DNA of 63,500 nt from Adiantum capillus-veneris (taxonomy: Eukaryota > Streptophyta > Polypodiopsida > Polypodiales > Pteridaceae). Positions within the stretch are counted from its first letter, which is position 1. The number at the start of each line of letters is the position of its first letter. Both the position numbers and the translations under genes were made by a program. Positions 21,720-32,479 of the stretch are shown piece after piece. The stretch spans positions 88,079,029 to 88,142,528 of the forward strand of contig CM043959.1 in assembly GCA_014529385.2 (NCBI GenBank), read 5' to 3'. The notes beneath the pieces are model-generated. The model was given only the letters and a program-made list of their open reading frames with translations, was not told the DNA's origin and made no database searches.

Positions 21720-22500
21720 TGAAACCGCCCTGTTCAATCCAAAAAGGGCGGTAGACTTTAGACTTAAACCTTATTTGCTTTCACCCATTTAATTTGTCGC
21801 CCACTTTACCTGTACTTTCAAGACACAACAAAGGGGAGAGGGATACAGGCTGCTAGATTGCACCCAGATTGGCCCCTAACTTAGGCGCCCCTTTCCGTAT
21901 TTCTTTATTGTTTATAAGAGGGAATAAGCATTGTGGTTCCCTACAAGCAGCCCCGCACAAACTTGGCTGAATTTCAACTGTTCCGGCCCGATTTCCGCAG
22001 CATAACTGTACTAGGACACTTCACAGTCAGTATTCCCACGCATTGTCTGACTTTCCCGACGCATACGGGCACTTTGCAAGACCTAGGAGAATCTGCAGCA
22101 CGCTGAATTCTCTGTTTTCAGCCCCGAAAATGCGCCAGATCACCTGTACAGCGGTCCCCTCGCGTCCCCGAACCTCTTGGGGGTATTAGGGACCGTTTAG
22201 GGCCAAAACCCTAAACCTGCAAAAATACACAGCAGGCTGTAATTTACTGTTTCGGGCTCCGTTTCGCTAGCCGGTCGCATCCGTAGCAAGTCCTCGAGCT
22301 CCCGCACTTGAGGGCTACTTGCCCTTTGAATCGGACGAGATTTCTGGCGTGAAACCTCTCCGAATTCACATGTACCTGCGGGGATTAGCCGATAGCTAAT
22401 CCAGTACCTATGCAAGAGGCTCTTGCCTCGGCAATCGCGCATGAACCCACACAACTGTACATTGGTCAAATGAAAAGCCCACTAGTGGGGCATAACATAC
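21720..22500 (-). repeat. Gypsy A right (5') LTR, first part
   Basis: 781 bp, aligning with 16997-17800 of the left LTR. It starts TGAAACCGCCCTG and breaks at CATAACATAC, where element B begins. It lacks a short segment, CTGTATGAGTAGACCGACAC, present in the left LTR at about 17140. Confidence 0.85.
22496..22500 (+). other. Target-site duplication of element B, left copy
   Basis: CATAC at 22496-22500, repeated at 30940-30944. The uninterrupted sequence CATAACATACTGCC occurs at about 17789 and 31901, confirming CATAC as a single-copy site before insertion. Confidence 0.95.
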
Positions 22501-23980
22501 TGAAACCGGCCCGTAAGGCGGTAGGCGTTGGCTTTCACCCGAAATTCTTTACTTTAAACACACACACAGAGCACTTTGCAAAGAGAACCTGCGACGGGAG
22601 TTAACACTTGAATACACACACGGCTCGGAAGCTAGAATGCTCCGAGCAGACGCCGACAACCTGTAGGCCCCAAAATTGGCGCCCCTTTCGGTATTTCTTT
22701 ATTCTTTAGGAGGGTAAATTACAAGGTAAGGTCCTGGGAATCCTTCACGTGTATCCACCTAGATACCATTTGATTTGGCCAAATTTCGGCAGCATAACAG
22801 CCCCAAAACTTGCGCGAAACCAATTCCCCTGCTGGAACTCGCTTGCACTGTCGTATACCCTCTGATTCCTGTCCAAAAACAGTAAATTCAGCACGCTGTA
22901 TTTACTGGTTTTTGCCCTGTTTTCAGCCCCAAACAGTCCCCTAACTGTCCTTTGCCAATGGGGCACGATTCCCAATGATCCTGGCGTCCGTATGGCTGAA
23001 AAACAGTCAAATTACAGCGCATACACAGCGCTGATTTTGCACCTGTACGGTGAGGTTATGACCCTCACCAGTGCCTGCTTTGGAGCAGCAGTTAGCTACC
23101 CCTGTTCCTGCTCAAGGAGGCTCTTGCCTCAGCACAAAAGCATGAACCCACACAACTGTACATCAGTCAAATGAGTAGCCCTCTTGTGGGGCATCACATA
23201 ACTGCACGTAGGCGAGAAAGAGAGCAGTATGTAGCGTGCGGGGCATCACTCCCGTCACCATACTGTGCATAGAGGGCAAGGTAAGCATTCCATAGCTTCT
23301 GTACCTGTTGCAATCCGCCTGTGGCTGAAAATGGCGCCCCCTTTGATGATATGCAGCTCGTTTTTGCCTCCCAGAGTGGCAGAATCGCTCACAAGCTGAC
23401 ACGTCGCCCAGTTTCCGAGTTTGGGCTTTCCCTGGTAAAAATATCTCAACTGGTGCGTCAGTTGACTTCGCGGCAGAGTTGTAAAGTGTTCCCCTAGTCA
23501 TACCGAAGGTAATGACGCGAACACATTTCGTGGCCCAAAATAGCAGTTCCCTAAATTTTAGGAGATGCTTCCGTTGGGCTCCCACTGGTCTTCTGACCAT
23601 CTATCCTCATTGGGACCGCATCCAAAAATGCAATGTGGCCCAACTGTCGGATACTTTTTGTTGGTAGTCCCACCTTGACTTTACGCCTTAATTGAGTTCA
23701 CTTCCTAGTATCCACCAACTTGCTAAGTGCGACGGGGGGACCTATATGATCTTGCTCTGAGCCTAGACATCCTCTTACCATACGAATTCCAGTGCCGACC
23801 ACTTCCCGTCTGCGGGTGAATCTACTGTTCACATTGGCCATACAATGTCCGACCGTTTGCTACTTCAAAAAGAGGGTCTTAAACAAATAAAATAAACCCC
23901 ATTGGAAAGAAACCAACAACCAAGGTTAGCAGTTGCCACATCTCTGTGACATGGTTAATAACTGCCACGTCCTCGTGACA
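22501..23980 (-). repeat. Gypsy B 3' LTR
   Basis: 1480 bp, TGAAACCGG...CTCGTGACA on the plus strand. Same length as 29460-30939. TTTATT at 22698-22703 gives AATAAA on the element strand. Much of the 3' half resembles the LTR of A only in short blocks, so A and B LTRs are related but distinct. Confidence 0.95.
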
Positions 23981-23994
23981 TACCCCCCTCTTGA
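23981..23994 (-). other. Gypsy B polypurine tract
   Basis: Plus strand TACCCCCCTCTT, i.e. AAGAGGGGGGTA on the element strand, abutting the 3' LTR. The homologous place in element H (44220-44229) reads AAGAGAGAGG. Confidence 0.85.
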
Positions 23995-24150
23995 AATCGC
24001 AAACGTCCTCGATTGCATACCATAAATACACGCCACTGATGATCTTGTGCTATTAACACTCTTTTATCATCGCATGTATCCGCAAGAAAGGTCGTAACAT
24101 ACATAGATACAAATGACTTAATGAGGCCTTCATACTTTTGCCATTTCCAT

Positions 24151-27100
24151 CTATGGCACTGAATTCATATGTACATTTGATGTACTAGCTCTATCATTAC
24201 CCCTCCTTTGCACACGTTGGGTTGGGGCATAAGTAGGCTGTAACCCAAAGGCTTCAAGGTAAAGCTGCAATACATTTGGTGACTCTGACAGTTCATGCTC
24301 TTCCATCCACTTTGCATCCATAGGCGGATAGTTCTTGAACTTCACCAAATAGCGTCTTGCAACTTGTCCTTTAACTTTTCTGTCCTTATGTGCCAAAACT
24401 TGCTCAGGTACCAGGATCTCATCAAGTTCCTCAACTTCTGGCTGATCCTCAACTGGCATATCTTCTGGCACATCACCCACGAAGGGTCTTAGAAGACTCA
24501 CGTGAAACGCATTATGAATCTTCCATGCATCAGGCAATTTCAGCCTGTAAGCCACATCGCTGATCTTGTCAAGCACTTGAAAAGGCCCATAGTAACGCAT
24601 GCTGAGCTTAGGAAACAGCCGTTCCTTGCCCTTCATCTTCTTTAACCTTGCCTTTTCGAACCTTAAGAGAACCCAATCACCAGGTGATAGTAGCAATTCA
24701 CGACGGTGACGATCAGCAGCTTTTTTCTGTTTTGCCTGAGTCTTCTCCAAGGCAACTTTAATCTTCTTATACATCTCATCCATGTTCTCAACATATCGAT
24801 CTGCCTCAAAGATCTTGTCCTTTGTATGCAAAATGGGAGGAACCTTTTTGCCGCCTTCAACAATTTCAAAAGGTGCTTTGCCAGTAGACGAATGCACTGT
24901 ATTATTGTACGCATACTCAAGCATAGGCAAATACTGTTCCCACTTGCCCTTATTATCTGACACATAGCATTTCAACAGATCTAAGACAGTAGAATTGGCC
25001 TCTTCTGACTGTCCATCAGTTTGTGGATGAAACGAAGACGAGAACTTGAGCGTAGTACCCATGTTCTCAAACAATCCTCTCCAGAACAAACTGGTCATGC
25101 GAGGATCACGATCACTGATAATCGATTGTGGCATACCATGGTACTTAAACACATTGTACATGAACAAGCGTGCCATCTGATCAGATTTTATCTTCTTCCT
25201 GACAGGGATAAAATGGGCCTGCTTGCTGAACCTGCAGATAATGGTCCATATACCATCATTCCCTGTTGGCGTCCTTAGAAGATCAAAGATAAAGTCCATA
25301 GCAATGCTTTCCCATGGCTTATCCGGAATCGGCAGTGGTTGTAACAACCCTGGTGCCTTTTGCCTGTCAAACTTGACCTTTTGGCAAACTATGCATGCTC
25401 GCACAAAGGCATCCACATCTCTCCTCAAGGTAGGCCAATAGAAGAACGTCTCTACCGCTTTAACTGTTGCATCAATGCCACGATGCCCTGCATACGGTGG
25501 GACATGACTCTCTTCCATGACCTTATGTCGCAATGGCCTAGTGACACAAAGTCTGCCATGCATCATCATAAAACCGTCTCTGAGGAGGTAGTGCTCGTGA
25601 TGTTGCCCCTCTTGTAACTGTTCAAAGATCCTTGCAAAATCTTCATCAGCAGTATACTGTTCCTTCATGTCATCTAACTCATGATGATAAGGAATTGACA
25701 CAGCTGAAATTTGTGGCTTTCTTGATAACGCATCAGCCACAACATTCTTCTTGCCTTCCACATGCATAATCTGGAAGTGGAACATGGAAAGAATGTTTGC
25801 CCATCGCATATGCTTTTCGGATAACTTTGACTGTGTCAAGAAGTATCGCAAGGTCTGATGATCTGTTTGGACAACAAAATCAGCACCTAAGAGGTAGTGC
25901 TTCCAGCTAGAAAGCGCATGAATAACGGCCAAGAGTTCTTTCTCATAGACTTGCATAGTCCTCTCTGGCCCTTGCAAAATTCGGCTTTCATATGCTACTA
26001 CCCGTCCATTTTGCATTAGCACTGCTCCGATGCTACTGCCACACGCGTCACACTGGACCACAAATGACTTCCTGAGATCTGGCAAAACAATAACTGGATC
26101 TGAAGTCAACTTTTCCTTTAAGAGACTAAAAGCTGAAATCTCTTTTTGGGTCCATCTGAAAGTGACCTCTTTCTTTTGCAATGCGTGAAGAGACGATGCT
26201 ATCTCTGCAAAATTTCTGATAAACCTTCTATAGTAGGAACACAATCCCAAGAAGCTTCTGACATCGTGCACAGTCTTCAAGTCTGGCCATGTCTTGATAG
26301 CTTCGACCTTTGCGGGATCCATTCTAACACCATCCTTTGAGACTATGTGGCCCAGAAAGTGGATCTCTTCAAGGAAGAATTCACTTTTCTTAGGATTGAC
26401 AAGTAACTTGTGACTGCGCAGCTCTTTGAACACAATGGTCAAGTGACGCCTATGCTCCTCTTCATTCTTCGAATACACAATCATGTCATCGAAGAATGTT
26501 CCAACAAACTGTTGATGCGAGCGGAAAATCCGGTCCATCATTCTGTTGAACGTGGCTGGAGCATTTGTTAGCCCAAACGGCATCACTAGAAACTCATAAA
26601 GACCAAATGTCGTTCTAAACGCAGTCTTGTGCACATCCTCTGGGCTTATACGAATCTGATGGTACCCACTCTTCAGGTCTATCCTGCTGAAAATTGCAGC
26701 ACCCTCTAAACGATCGAGAATATCATCAATGCGAGGAATAGGAAACCTATTCTTGATGGTATTCTTATTCAACGCACGATAATCAATACACATGCGCCAT
26801 GAGCCATCCTTCTTCTGCACTAGGAGCACTGGGGAGCAAAAGGGTGAAGAACTAGGCTGAATCAGCCCCTTCTCTAATAACTCCTCAACCTGGCCCATAA
26901 TCTCTTTCTGCTGCGCCGCACTAACCCTGTAGGGAGGTCTATTTGGTGGGCTACACCCTGGCACCAAATCTATCCGATGGTCCTCAGGTCTCTCTGGCGG
27001 TAATTGCGACGGTAATGAATCAGAAAAACAGTCACTAAACTTTTGCAAAAATGCTGACCTTTCTTTATCTAACACAGATAAATTTGACTGATCCCTATCT

Positions 27101-29361
27101 GAGACATCACGTGCAAAAATCAAGTACACAGAAAGATGATTCTTTATTACAGAAGTGATAGAAGAAGCAGATACAATAGGGACTGACTCTCCTTTAAGCT
27201 TTACATCCAAGATGTGAGTTTTGCCCCTATGCTGTACAGTAATCTTTTTGTTGTAGGCATCCAAGACTCCATGCACTCGGAACATCCACGGGATCCCCAA
27301 CAAGGCGTCACAACCTTCCAGCGGCATGATGTAAAACTCTTCAGTGTCCACATACGACTGAATATGCAGACGCAGTTTTCCAATGATGGGAGTAACACAC
27401 TCGGAGTGGCCAGGACATGCCAACCCTGCCTCTGCTGTGTACCCCATCTCTTCAGCTCTGATGCCCAGCTTCATAGCTAACTCTGGTGAGATAAAGTTGG
27501 CTTTGGCACCTGGATCAAAGAAGATGAGTGTTGTCTGATCCCTAACTTTACCCCATGCCCTGCATAACTCACTGGCATCTGTGCTGGGCCTGTCACCCAC
27601 CATGTCTGGCACTAAACCTGCCGTGGGTTTAGGCTTCTTGCCTTTCTGGTCTTCTTTATCCTCTGAGTCAGCTGGCCTTTTCCTTTGTGGACAATTGATA
27701 GAAAAGTGACCAGGCTGCTCGCATATAAAGCATTTGTTCTCAGCCATTAGGACCTTCTTTTCCTCGAGCGACTTGCGCACAAAAGGCTTCCTTTTCTGTT
27801 TCTTTGCCTGCGCTCCAGAAGTCCCAGCTGAATCTTTGTCCTTGGTGGCCTTTTCTGACCCCTGTGACGCATCAGGAGCCGTCTTCACAAAGGGCTTCTT
27901 CGCTAAATTTTTCTTTTGCTGCCCTCCTTTATCACTACTCGGAAATCCACTGTCCTCTCCTTTCAACAAGGCAAGACCAGTGTTCGCGACTTCCATAAGC
28001 TGAGTAAGGATAGCCACTCTATTCTTTGTACAGTAATCGCGAAGCCCTTTAGGCAGCCCACAACAATACTTCTCTATCTGCTCTGTCAATGGCACAAATC
28101 TGTAAGAGGTCACTGAGAGTAATGCTTTACAAAACCTCCTATTGTACTCCAGCAAGCTCTTGCACGAAGCTGCCGTAAGCTGGTGCCAATCTGTCAAGAC
28201 ATCGGCTTCAAATTCATTTGATAGCCAAGCAGATGCAAACATTTGCTTGAAGTAAACCCAAGTGGCGGGTGCCTGTCCTTGCATTAACAATGTCGTCCAC
28301 CAGGTAAGCGCATTGTCCTTTAAGAAAGTGGCAGCTTTCCTGACCTTCGAGGCCTCTGTAAAATTCCCTCCCGCATAAGCTGTATCAAACTGCTGGAGGA
28401 AAGTGAGTGCCTTGGTCTTGTCCTCGAAACCACTGAAGGTACTGAACTTTACCGCTGCACCACCTTCTTTGTAAGCCTTCGGCTTCTCTAGTGCCCCCAA
28501 ATTGTCATACGGAATGGTCTGCAACATGGGCACTGTACTAGGCATGATCGGCACGTGTTGGCCATTCACATTTTGCGTCAGAGGTGCGATATCTGGCTGC
28601 TGTCCAGAAAAACCAGCCATGCCAAAATGACCCTGTGGCACCCCAAACTGGCCCTGGTTGCCGTGGAAACCTTGTTGCATGCCGATAGTACCATACATGG
28701 GGTTTGGCATGATGCCTTGCATACCCCCGAACACTGTTCCTGGCATGTACGGCTGACTTCCAGACGCATAACCAGCCATACTTTGGAACACTGATCCACC
28801 CCCGAAATACCCAGGATGTATCGTGGGTGGTGGAAAAACTGAGTGCATAGCCTGGTATCCAGCTCCCTGTCCATTCAAGACAACATGCTGGCTCTGAAAG
28901 GTGGCGGGCTGAACTGGCATAACCTGTGGAATAGGCGTTCTAGCCACCTGTTCAAGTACGGGAGGAACCTGCTTTGGAGCCCCCGACTCCGCAACATGCG
29001 AGTGTTCCCTTTCCTCCTGCGCCTCATGAAGTACCTGGGCTTGAGCTTCAACAAGCTCCGTACGCGGCGTAGGTTGCCTATTTTGCTGTTGCACTGGTGG
29101 CGCTTGCAAGAATTCCATAAACCTCGGATTCTGCACCAGCTGCGAAAAGACATTCACCGCGGCAACTAACTGAGTCTTTAACGCATCATCCTCGAGTTGC
29201 CCTGTCATAAAGCCCTGTACTACTGGAGGGACATTCACGTTGACAGGAGGTACAGACTGACGTGGCCGTGAGCTCTCGCCAATCTCAAAAACCATAGGAA
29301 TCTCCTGCCTGTCCTTTGGAGAGGAACCCTCTTCCATAATTCCCTTCCCCTTGTCGGCCAT
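24151..29361 (-). CDS. Gypsy B gag-pol polyprotein with chromodomain
   Basis: A single open frame of 1736 residues from the Met at 29361. An upstream in-frame Met at 29385 exists, but MAD is shared with element A. Domains in order: Gln/Pro-rich N-terminus (100-290); gag (about 300-460); CCHC knuckle (C544, C547, H552, C557); protease with D616 in FFDPGAKANF; reverse transcriptase (about 830-1000) with FFDD at 956-959; RNase H with D1105, E1142, D1167, D1210; integrase zinc site H1286, H1293, C1323, C1326 and core D1356, D1417, E1453 (D-35-E spacing); a GPF motif near 1592; and a chromodomain near 1645-1705 (RRYLVKFKNY). All core catalytic residues of reverse transcriptase, RNase H and integrase are present. 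The protease has DPG where DSG or DTG is usual. The chromodomain is known in chromoviruses to guide integration to chromatin. The product copies and integrates the element; gag and pol form one frame with no visible recoding site. Confidence 0.95.
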   Translation of the reverse strand: MADKGKGIMEEGSSPKDRQEIPMVFEIGESSRPRQSVPPVNVNVPPVVQGFMTGQLEDDALKTQLVAAVNVFSQLVQNPRFMEFLQAPPVQQQNRQPTPRTELVEAQAQVLHEAQEEREHSHVAESGAPKQVPPVLEQVARTPIPQVMPVQPATFQSQHVVLNGQGAGYQAMHSVFPPPTIHPGYFGGGSVFQSMAGYASGSQPYMPGTVFGGMQGIMPNPMYGTIGMQQGFHGNQGQFGVPQGHFGMAGFSGQQPDIAPLTQNVNGQHVPIMPSTVPMLQTIPYDNLGALEKPKAYKEGGAAVKFSTFSGFEDKTKALTFLQQFDTAYAGGNFTEASKVRKAATFLKDNALTWWTTLLMQGQAPATWVYFKQMFASAWLSNEFEADVLTDWHQLTAASCKSLLEYNRRFCKALLSVTSYRFVPLTEQIEKYCCGLPKGLRDYCTKNRVAILTQLMEVANTGLALLKGEDSGFPSSDKGGQQKKNLAKKPFVKTAPDASQGSEKATKDKDSAGTSGAQAKKQKRKPFVRKSLEEKKVLMAENKCFICEQPGHFSINCPQRKRPADSEDKEDQKGKKPKPTAGLVPDMVGDRPSTDASELCRAWGKVRDQTTLIFFDPGAKANFISPELAMKLGIRAEEMGYTAEAGLACPGHSECVTPIIGKLRLHIQSYVDTEEFYIMPLEGCDALLGIPWMFRVHGVLDAYNKKITVQHRGKTHILDVKLKGESVPIVSASSITSVIKNHLSVYLIFARDVSDRDQSNLSVLDKERSAFLQKFSDCFSDSLPSQLPPERPEDHRIDLVPGCSPPNRPPYRVSAAQQKEIMGQVEELLEKGLIQPSSSPFCSPVLLVQKKDGSWRMCIDYRALNKNTIKNRFPIPRIDDILDRLEGAAIFSRIDLKSGYHQIRISPEDVHKTAFRTTFGLYEFLVMPFGLTNAPATFNRMMDRIFRSHQQFVGTFFDDMIVYSKNEEEHRRHLTIVFKELRSHKLLVNPKKSEFFLEEIHFLGHIVSKDGVRMDPAKVEAIKTWPDLKTVHDVRSFLGLCSYYRRFIRNFAEIASSLHALQKKEVTFRWTQKEISAFSLLKEKLTSDPVIVLPDLRKSFVVQCDACGSSIGAVLMQNGRVVAYESRILQGPERTMQVYEKELLAVIHALSSWKHYLLGADFVVQTDHQTLRYFLTQSKLSEKHMRWANILSMFHFQIMHVEGKKNVVADALSRKPQISAVSIPYHHELDDMKEQYTADEDFARIFEQLQEGQHHEHYLLRDGFMMMHGRLCVTRPLRHKVMEESHVPPYAGHRGIDATVKAVETFFYWPTLRRDVDAFVRACIVCQKVKFDRQKAPGLLQPLPIPDKPWESIAMDFIFDLLRTPTGNDGIWTIICRFSKQAHFIPVRKKIKSDQMARLFMYNVFKYHGMPQSIISDRDPRMTSLFWRGLFENMGTTLKFSSSFHPQTDGQSEEANSTVLDLLKCYVSDNKGKWEQYLPMLEYAYNNTVHSSTGKAPFEIVEGGKKVPPILHTKDKIFEADRYVENMDEMYKKIKVALEKTQAKQKKAADRHRRELLLSPGDWVLLRFEKARLKKMKGKERLFPKLSMRYYGPFQVLDKISDVAYRLKLPDAWKIHNAFHVSLLRPFVGDVPEDMPVEDQPEVEELDEILVPEQVLAHKDRKVKGQVARRYLVKFKNYPPMDAKWMEEHELSESPNVLQLYLEAFGLQPTYAPTQRVQRRGNDRASTSNVHMNSVP

Positions 29362-29441
29362 AGTGTAATCCCCGTGTTCTTGCACTGTGTGTCTTTACCC
29401 TGAACAATCCAGGCTCACTCTTTGAGGAAAAAGTGATTGAT

Positions 29442-29459
29442 ATCCCGGCGATGGAACCA
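29442..29459 (-). other. Gypsy B primer binding site
   Basis: Plus strand ATCCCGGCGATGGAACCA, directly next to the 5' LTR at 29460. It shares 15 of 18 bases with the site of A and ends in the CCA complement expected of a tRNA primer. A tRNA-Glu-like 3' end is the best guess. Confidence 0.7.
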
Positions 29460-30939
29460 TGAAACCGGCCCGTAGGGCGGTAGGCGTTGGCTTTCACCCG
29501 AAATTCTTTACTTTAAACACACACACAGAGCACTTTGCAAAGAGAACCTGCGACGGGAGTTAACACTTGAATACACACACGGCTCGGAAGCTAGAATGCT
29601 CCGAGCAGACGCCGACAACCTGTAGGCCCCAAAATTGGCGCCCCTTTCGGTATTTCTTTATTCTTTAGGAGGGTAAATTACAAGGTAAGGTCCTGGGAAT
29701 CCTTCACGTATATCCACCTAGATACCATTTGATTTGGCCAAATTTCGGCAGCATAACAGCCCCAAAACTTGCGCGAAACCAATTCCCCTGCTGGAACTCG
29801 CTTGCACTGTCGTATACCCTCTGATTCCTGTCCAAAAACAGTAAATTCAGCACGCTGTATTTACTGGTTTTTGCCCTGTTTTCAGCCCCAAACAGTCCCC
29901 TAACTGTCCTTTGCCAGTGGGGCACGATTCCCAATGATCCTGGCGTCCGTATGGTTGAAAAACAGTCAAATTACAGCACATACACAGCGCTGATTTTGCA
30001 CCTGTACGGTGAGGTTATGACCCTCACCAGTGCCTGCTTTGGAGCAGCAGTTAGCTACCCCTGTTCCTGCTCAAGGAGGCTCTTGCCTCAGCACAAAAGC
30101 ATGAACCCACACAACTGTACATCAGTCAAATGAGTAGCCCTCTTGTGGGGCATCACATAACTGCACGTAGGCGAGAAAGAGAGCAGTATGTAGCGTGCGG
30201 GGCATCACTCCCGTCACCATACTGTGCATAGAGGGCAAGGTAAGCATTCCATAGCTTCTGTACCTGTTGCAATCCGCCTGTGGCTGAAAATGGCGCCCCC
30301 TTTGATGATATGCAGCTCGTTTTTGCCTCCCAGAGTGGCAGAATCGCTCACAAGCTGACACGTCGCCCAGTTTCCGAGTTTGGGCTTTCCCTGGTAAAAA
30401 TATCTCAACTGGTGCGTCAGTTGACTTCGCGGCAGAGTTGTAAAGTGTTCCCCTAGTCATACCGAAGGTAATGACGCGAACACATTTCGTGGCCCAAAAT
30501 AGCAGTTCCCTAAATTTTAGGAGATGCTTCCGTTGGGCTCCCACTGGTCTTCTGACCATCTATCCTCATTGGGACCGCATCCAAAAATGCAATGTGGCCC
30601 AACTGTCGGATACTTTTTGTTGGTAGTCCCACCTTGACTTTACGCCTTAATTGAGTTCACTTCCTAGTATCCACCAACTTGCTAAGTGCGACGGGGGGAC
30701 CTATATGATCTTGCTCTGAGCCTAGACATCCTCTTACCATACGAATTCAAGTGCCGACCACTTCCCGTCTGCAGGTGAATCTACTGTTCACATTGGCCAT
30801 ACAATGTCCGACCGTTTGCTACTTCAAAAAGAGGGTCTTAAACAAATAAAATAAACCCCATTGGAAAGAAACCAACAACCAAGGTTAGCAGTTGCCACAT
30901 CTCTGTGACATGGTTAATAACTGCCACGTCCTCGTGACA
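29460..30939 (-). repeat. Gypsy B 5' LTR
   Basis: 1480 bp, near-identical to 22501-23980. Differences that I could see include GTAAGG/GTAGGG near the start, CACGTG/CACGTA, CCAATGG/CCAGTGG, ATGGCTG/ATGGTTG, AGCGCA/AGCACA, TTCCAG/TTCAAG and CTGCGG/CTGCAG. TTTATT at 29657-29662 gives AATAAA on the element strand. Confidence 0.95.
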
Positions 30940-30944
30940 CATAC

Positions 30945-31058
30945 TGCCATAGGGGAGAGAGAGGGCAGTGCGTAGCGTGCAAGGCATCACTCCTAGCACC
31001 GCACTGTACATAGGAGGGAAAGGAAGCACTCCATAGCTCTTAACCTGTGACAAAATCT
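30945..31058 (-). repeat. Gypsy A right LTR, second part
   Basis: Continues the A LTR exactly where element B interrupted it, from TGCCATAGGGGAG to GACAAAATCT. At 31058 it jumps into LINE ORF1 sequence. Confidence 0.85.
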
Positions 31059-31749
31059 ACCAACAAAAGGATAACACGGGTGGAGAAAGAGATGAAAGAA
31101 TGGAAGACCGAAATGGAAGGGTGGTGGAAAGAGAAGGCCAACCTCATCCAAATGGTCTTCAATGAAGGCTCGCAATGGAAGAAAGAAAAGGAAAATCTAC
31201 GGGCTGCAGTCCAAGCGCTCCGGGAAGAGGTCTCAACCCTCAAACAAGAGCTTGCAGAAGTTAGAGTAGGGAGGGAACTAGAGGAGGGAGAAATCCAGCC
31301 TTCTGTGATAAACGAACTCAATGACATCAAAGAACAAGTGCGAAAAATCAAGGAGGAAGAGAAGCAACACAAAGCAACGACATCATCATGGGTGGATGCA
31401 ATCACAAAAACACAAAGAAGGTAGATGAAGCCGAAAAGTGGATAGAAGTCACCAAGAAAGCGAAGGGGAAAGAACCAACAGCCATTCGCACTCCCACAAT
31501 TATTAACATGACCCTAGAGGAAGAGCAAAGAAGGAATACTAGCGCTTTGCATGTGCGTGTGACCGGCCTAAAAGACCGTGATTATGTGGAAGGCGAGGTC
31601 AAAGATCTCCTACATATGATGGGTGGTGAGGCCACAGACACTAAGGCATGGAGAGTGGGGAAGAAAAGAGAAGGAGAAGAAGGGAATGGGGAGACTTCAA
31701 AGGAGAGAGCATTGATCCTTCGTTTCCCCTCCATGGAAGCAAAGAAAGA
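31059..31749 (+). pseudogene. Captured LINE ORF1 segment
   Basis: 691 bp matching 32906-33596 of LINE-1b over the same length with only about three differences. It encodes the coiled-coil part and most of the RNA-binding part of ORF1, cut at both ends inside coding sequence. There is no poly(A) tail and no LINE end, so it was not placed here by a normal LINE insertion. The internal frameshift of the LINE-1b copy is also present. Confidence 0.9.
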
Positions 31750-32479
31750 TTTCTGGCGTGAAACCTCTCCGAATTCACCTGTACCTACGGGGATTAGCCG
31801 CTAGCTAATCCAGTACCTATGCAAGAGGCTCTTGCCTCGGCAATCGCGCATGAACCCACACAACTGTACATTGGTCAAATGAAAAGCCCACTAGTGGGGC
31901 ATAACATACTGCCATAGGGGAGAGAGAGGGCAGTGCGTAGCGTGCAGGGCATCACTCCTAGCACCGCACTGTACATAGGAGGGAAAGGAAGCACTCCATA
32001 GCTCTTAACCTGTGACAAAATCTGCAAATGAGCTCCTTTTCCCTTCAAATTCAGCGCCACTTCTCCATGCATGAGGAAAGTGCACCAGAATGTGCCACTT
32101 GGCGCATTTAAGCATTTTCCCGTTTCGGGGTTGCCGCCTAAAAATCTCCCAATCGGTTGCCCAGTTGACTTCACGATAGAGTAAGAAAATGTTCTCCTTG
32201 TCATTCCGGAGGGAATGACGCAAACACATTTTCAGGTCCCAAAATAGCAGTTCCCTAAATTTTAGGAGATGCTGCCATTGTATCTTTCTAGGTCATCTGA
32301 CCGCCTTTGTACACTGCAGCCACACCCAGAATTGAAATGTAGCCTTTGTAGCAAAGGATTCCACTTTGGCTAGTCAATGACCCCACTTTGGCTAACCATA
32401 GTCCTTGTCCAACCTTAGTGCTGTCTTGTCCTCAAGCCAGGACTCCCTCTGGACAGTTCCACACTAGCTATGCAATGCA
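31750..32479 (-). repeat. Gypsy A right LTR, third part, overlapping the first two
   Basis: Restarts the A LTR at TTCTGGCGTGAAACC, so 31751-32023 repeats the 273 bp already present at 22341-22500 plus 30945-31057. It then runs to the LTR end, GCTATGCAATGCA. It carries an uninterrupted CATAACATACTGCC, i.e. the empty B site. Confidence 0.85.

Larger units (their letters stand above)
22501..30939 (-). mobile_element. Gypsy element B, complete Ty3-gypsy chromovirus
   Basis: 8439 bp with two 1480-bp LTRs, a primer site, a polypurine tract and one uninterrupted gag-pol frame, flanked by a perfect CATAC duplication. By eye the LTRs differ at about seven positions, most of them C/T or G/A changes. 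It is the only element here with all parts in place, and it was inserted into the right LTR of element A. Confidence 0.95.
16997..32479 (-). mobile_element. Gypsy element A, internally deleted, with B nested in one LTR
   Basis: Left LTR 16997-18367, internal region 18368-21719 (pol remnant, gag, primer site), right LTR from 21720. The right LTR is interrupted at 22500 by element B, then at 31058 by a LINE ORF1 segment, and ends near 32479. Gag and pol are close relatives of those of B. Integrase, chromodomain and most of RNase H are deleted. No target duplication is seen: CCCTT lies left and GGGCA right. LINE-2, cut at its left edge, does not resume at its right edge. Confidence 0.85.

Noticed and set aside
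23163-30559. A 145-codon frame present identically in both B LTRs (23163-23600 and 30122-30559)
   Set aside because: Identity is explained by LTR duplication. The product matches no family I know, and nothing suggests translation.
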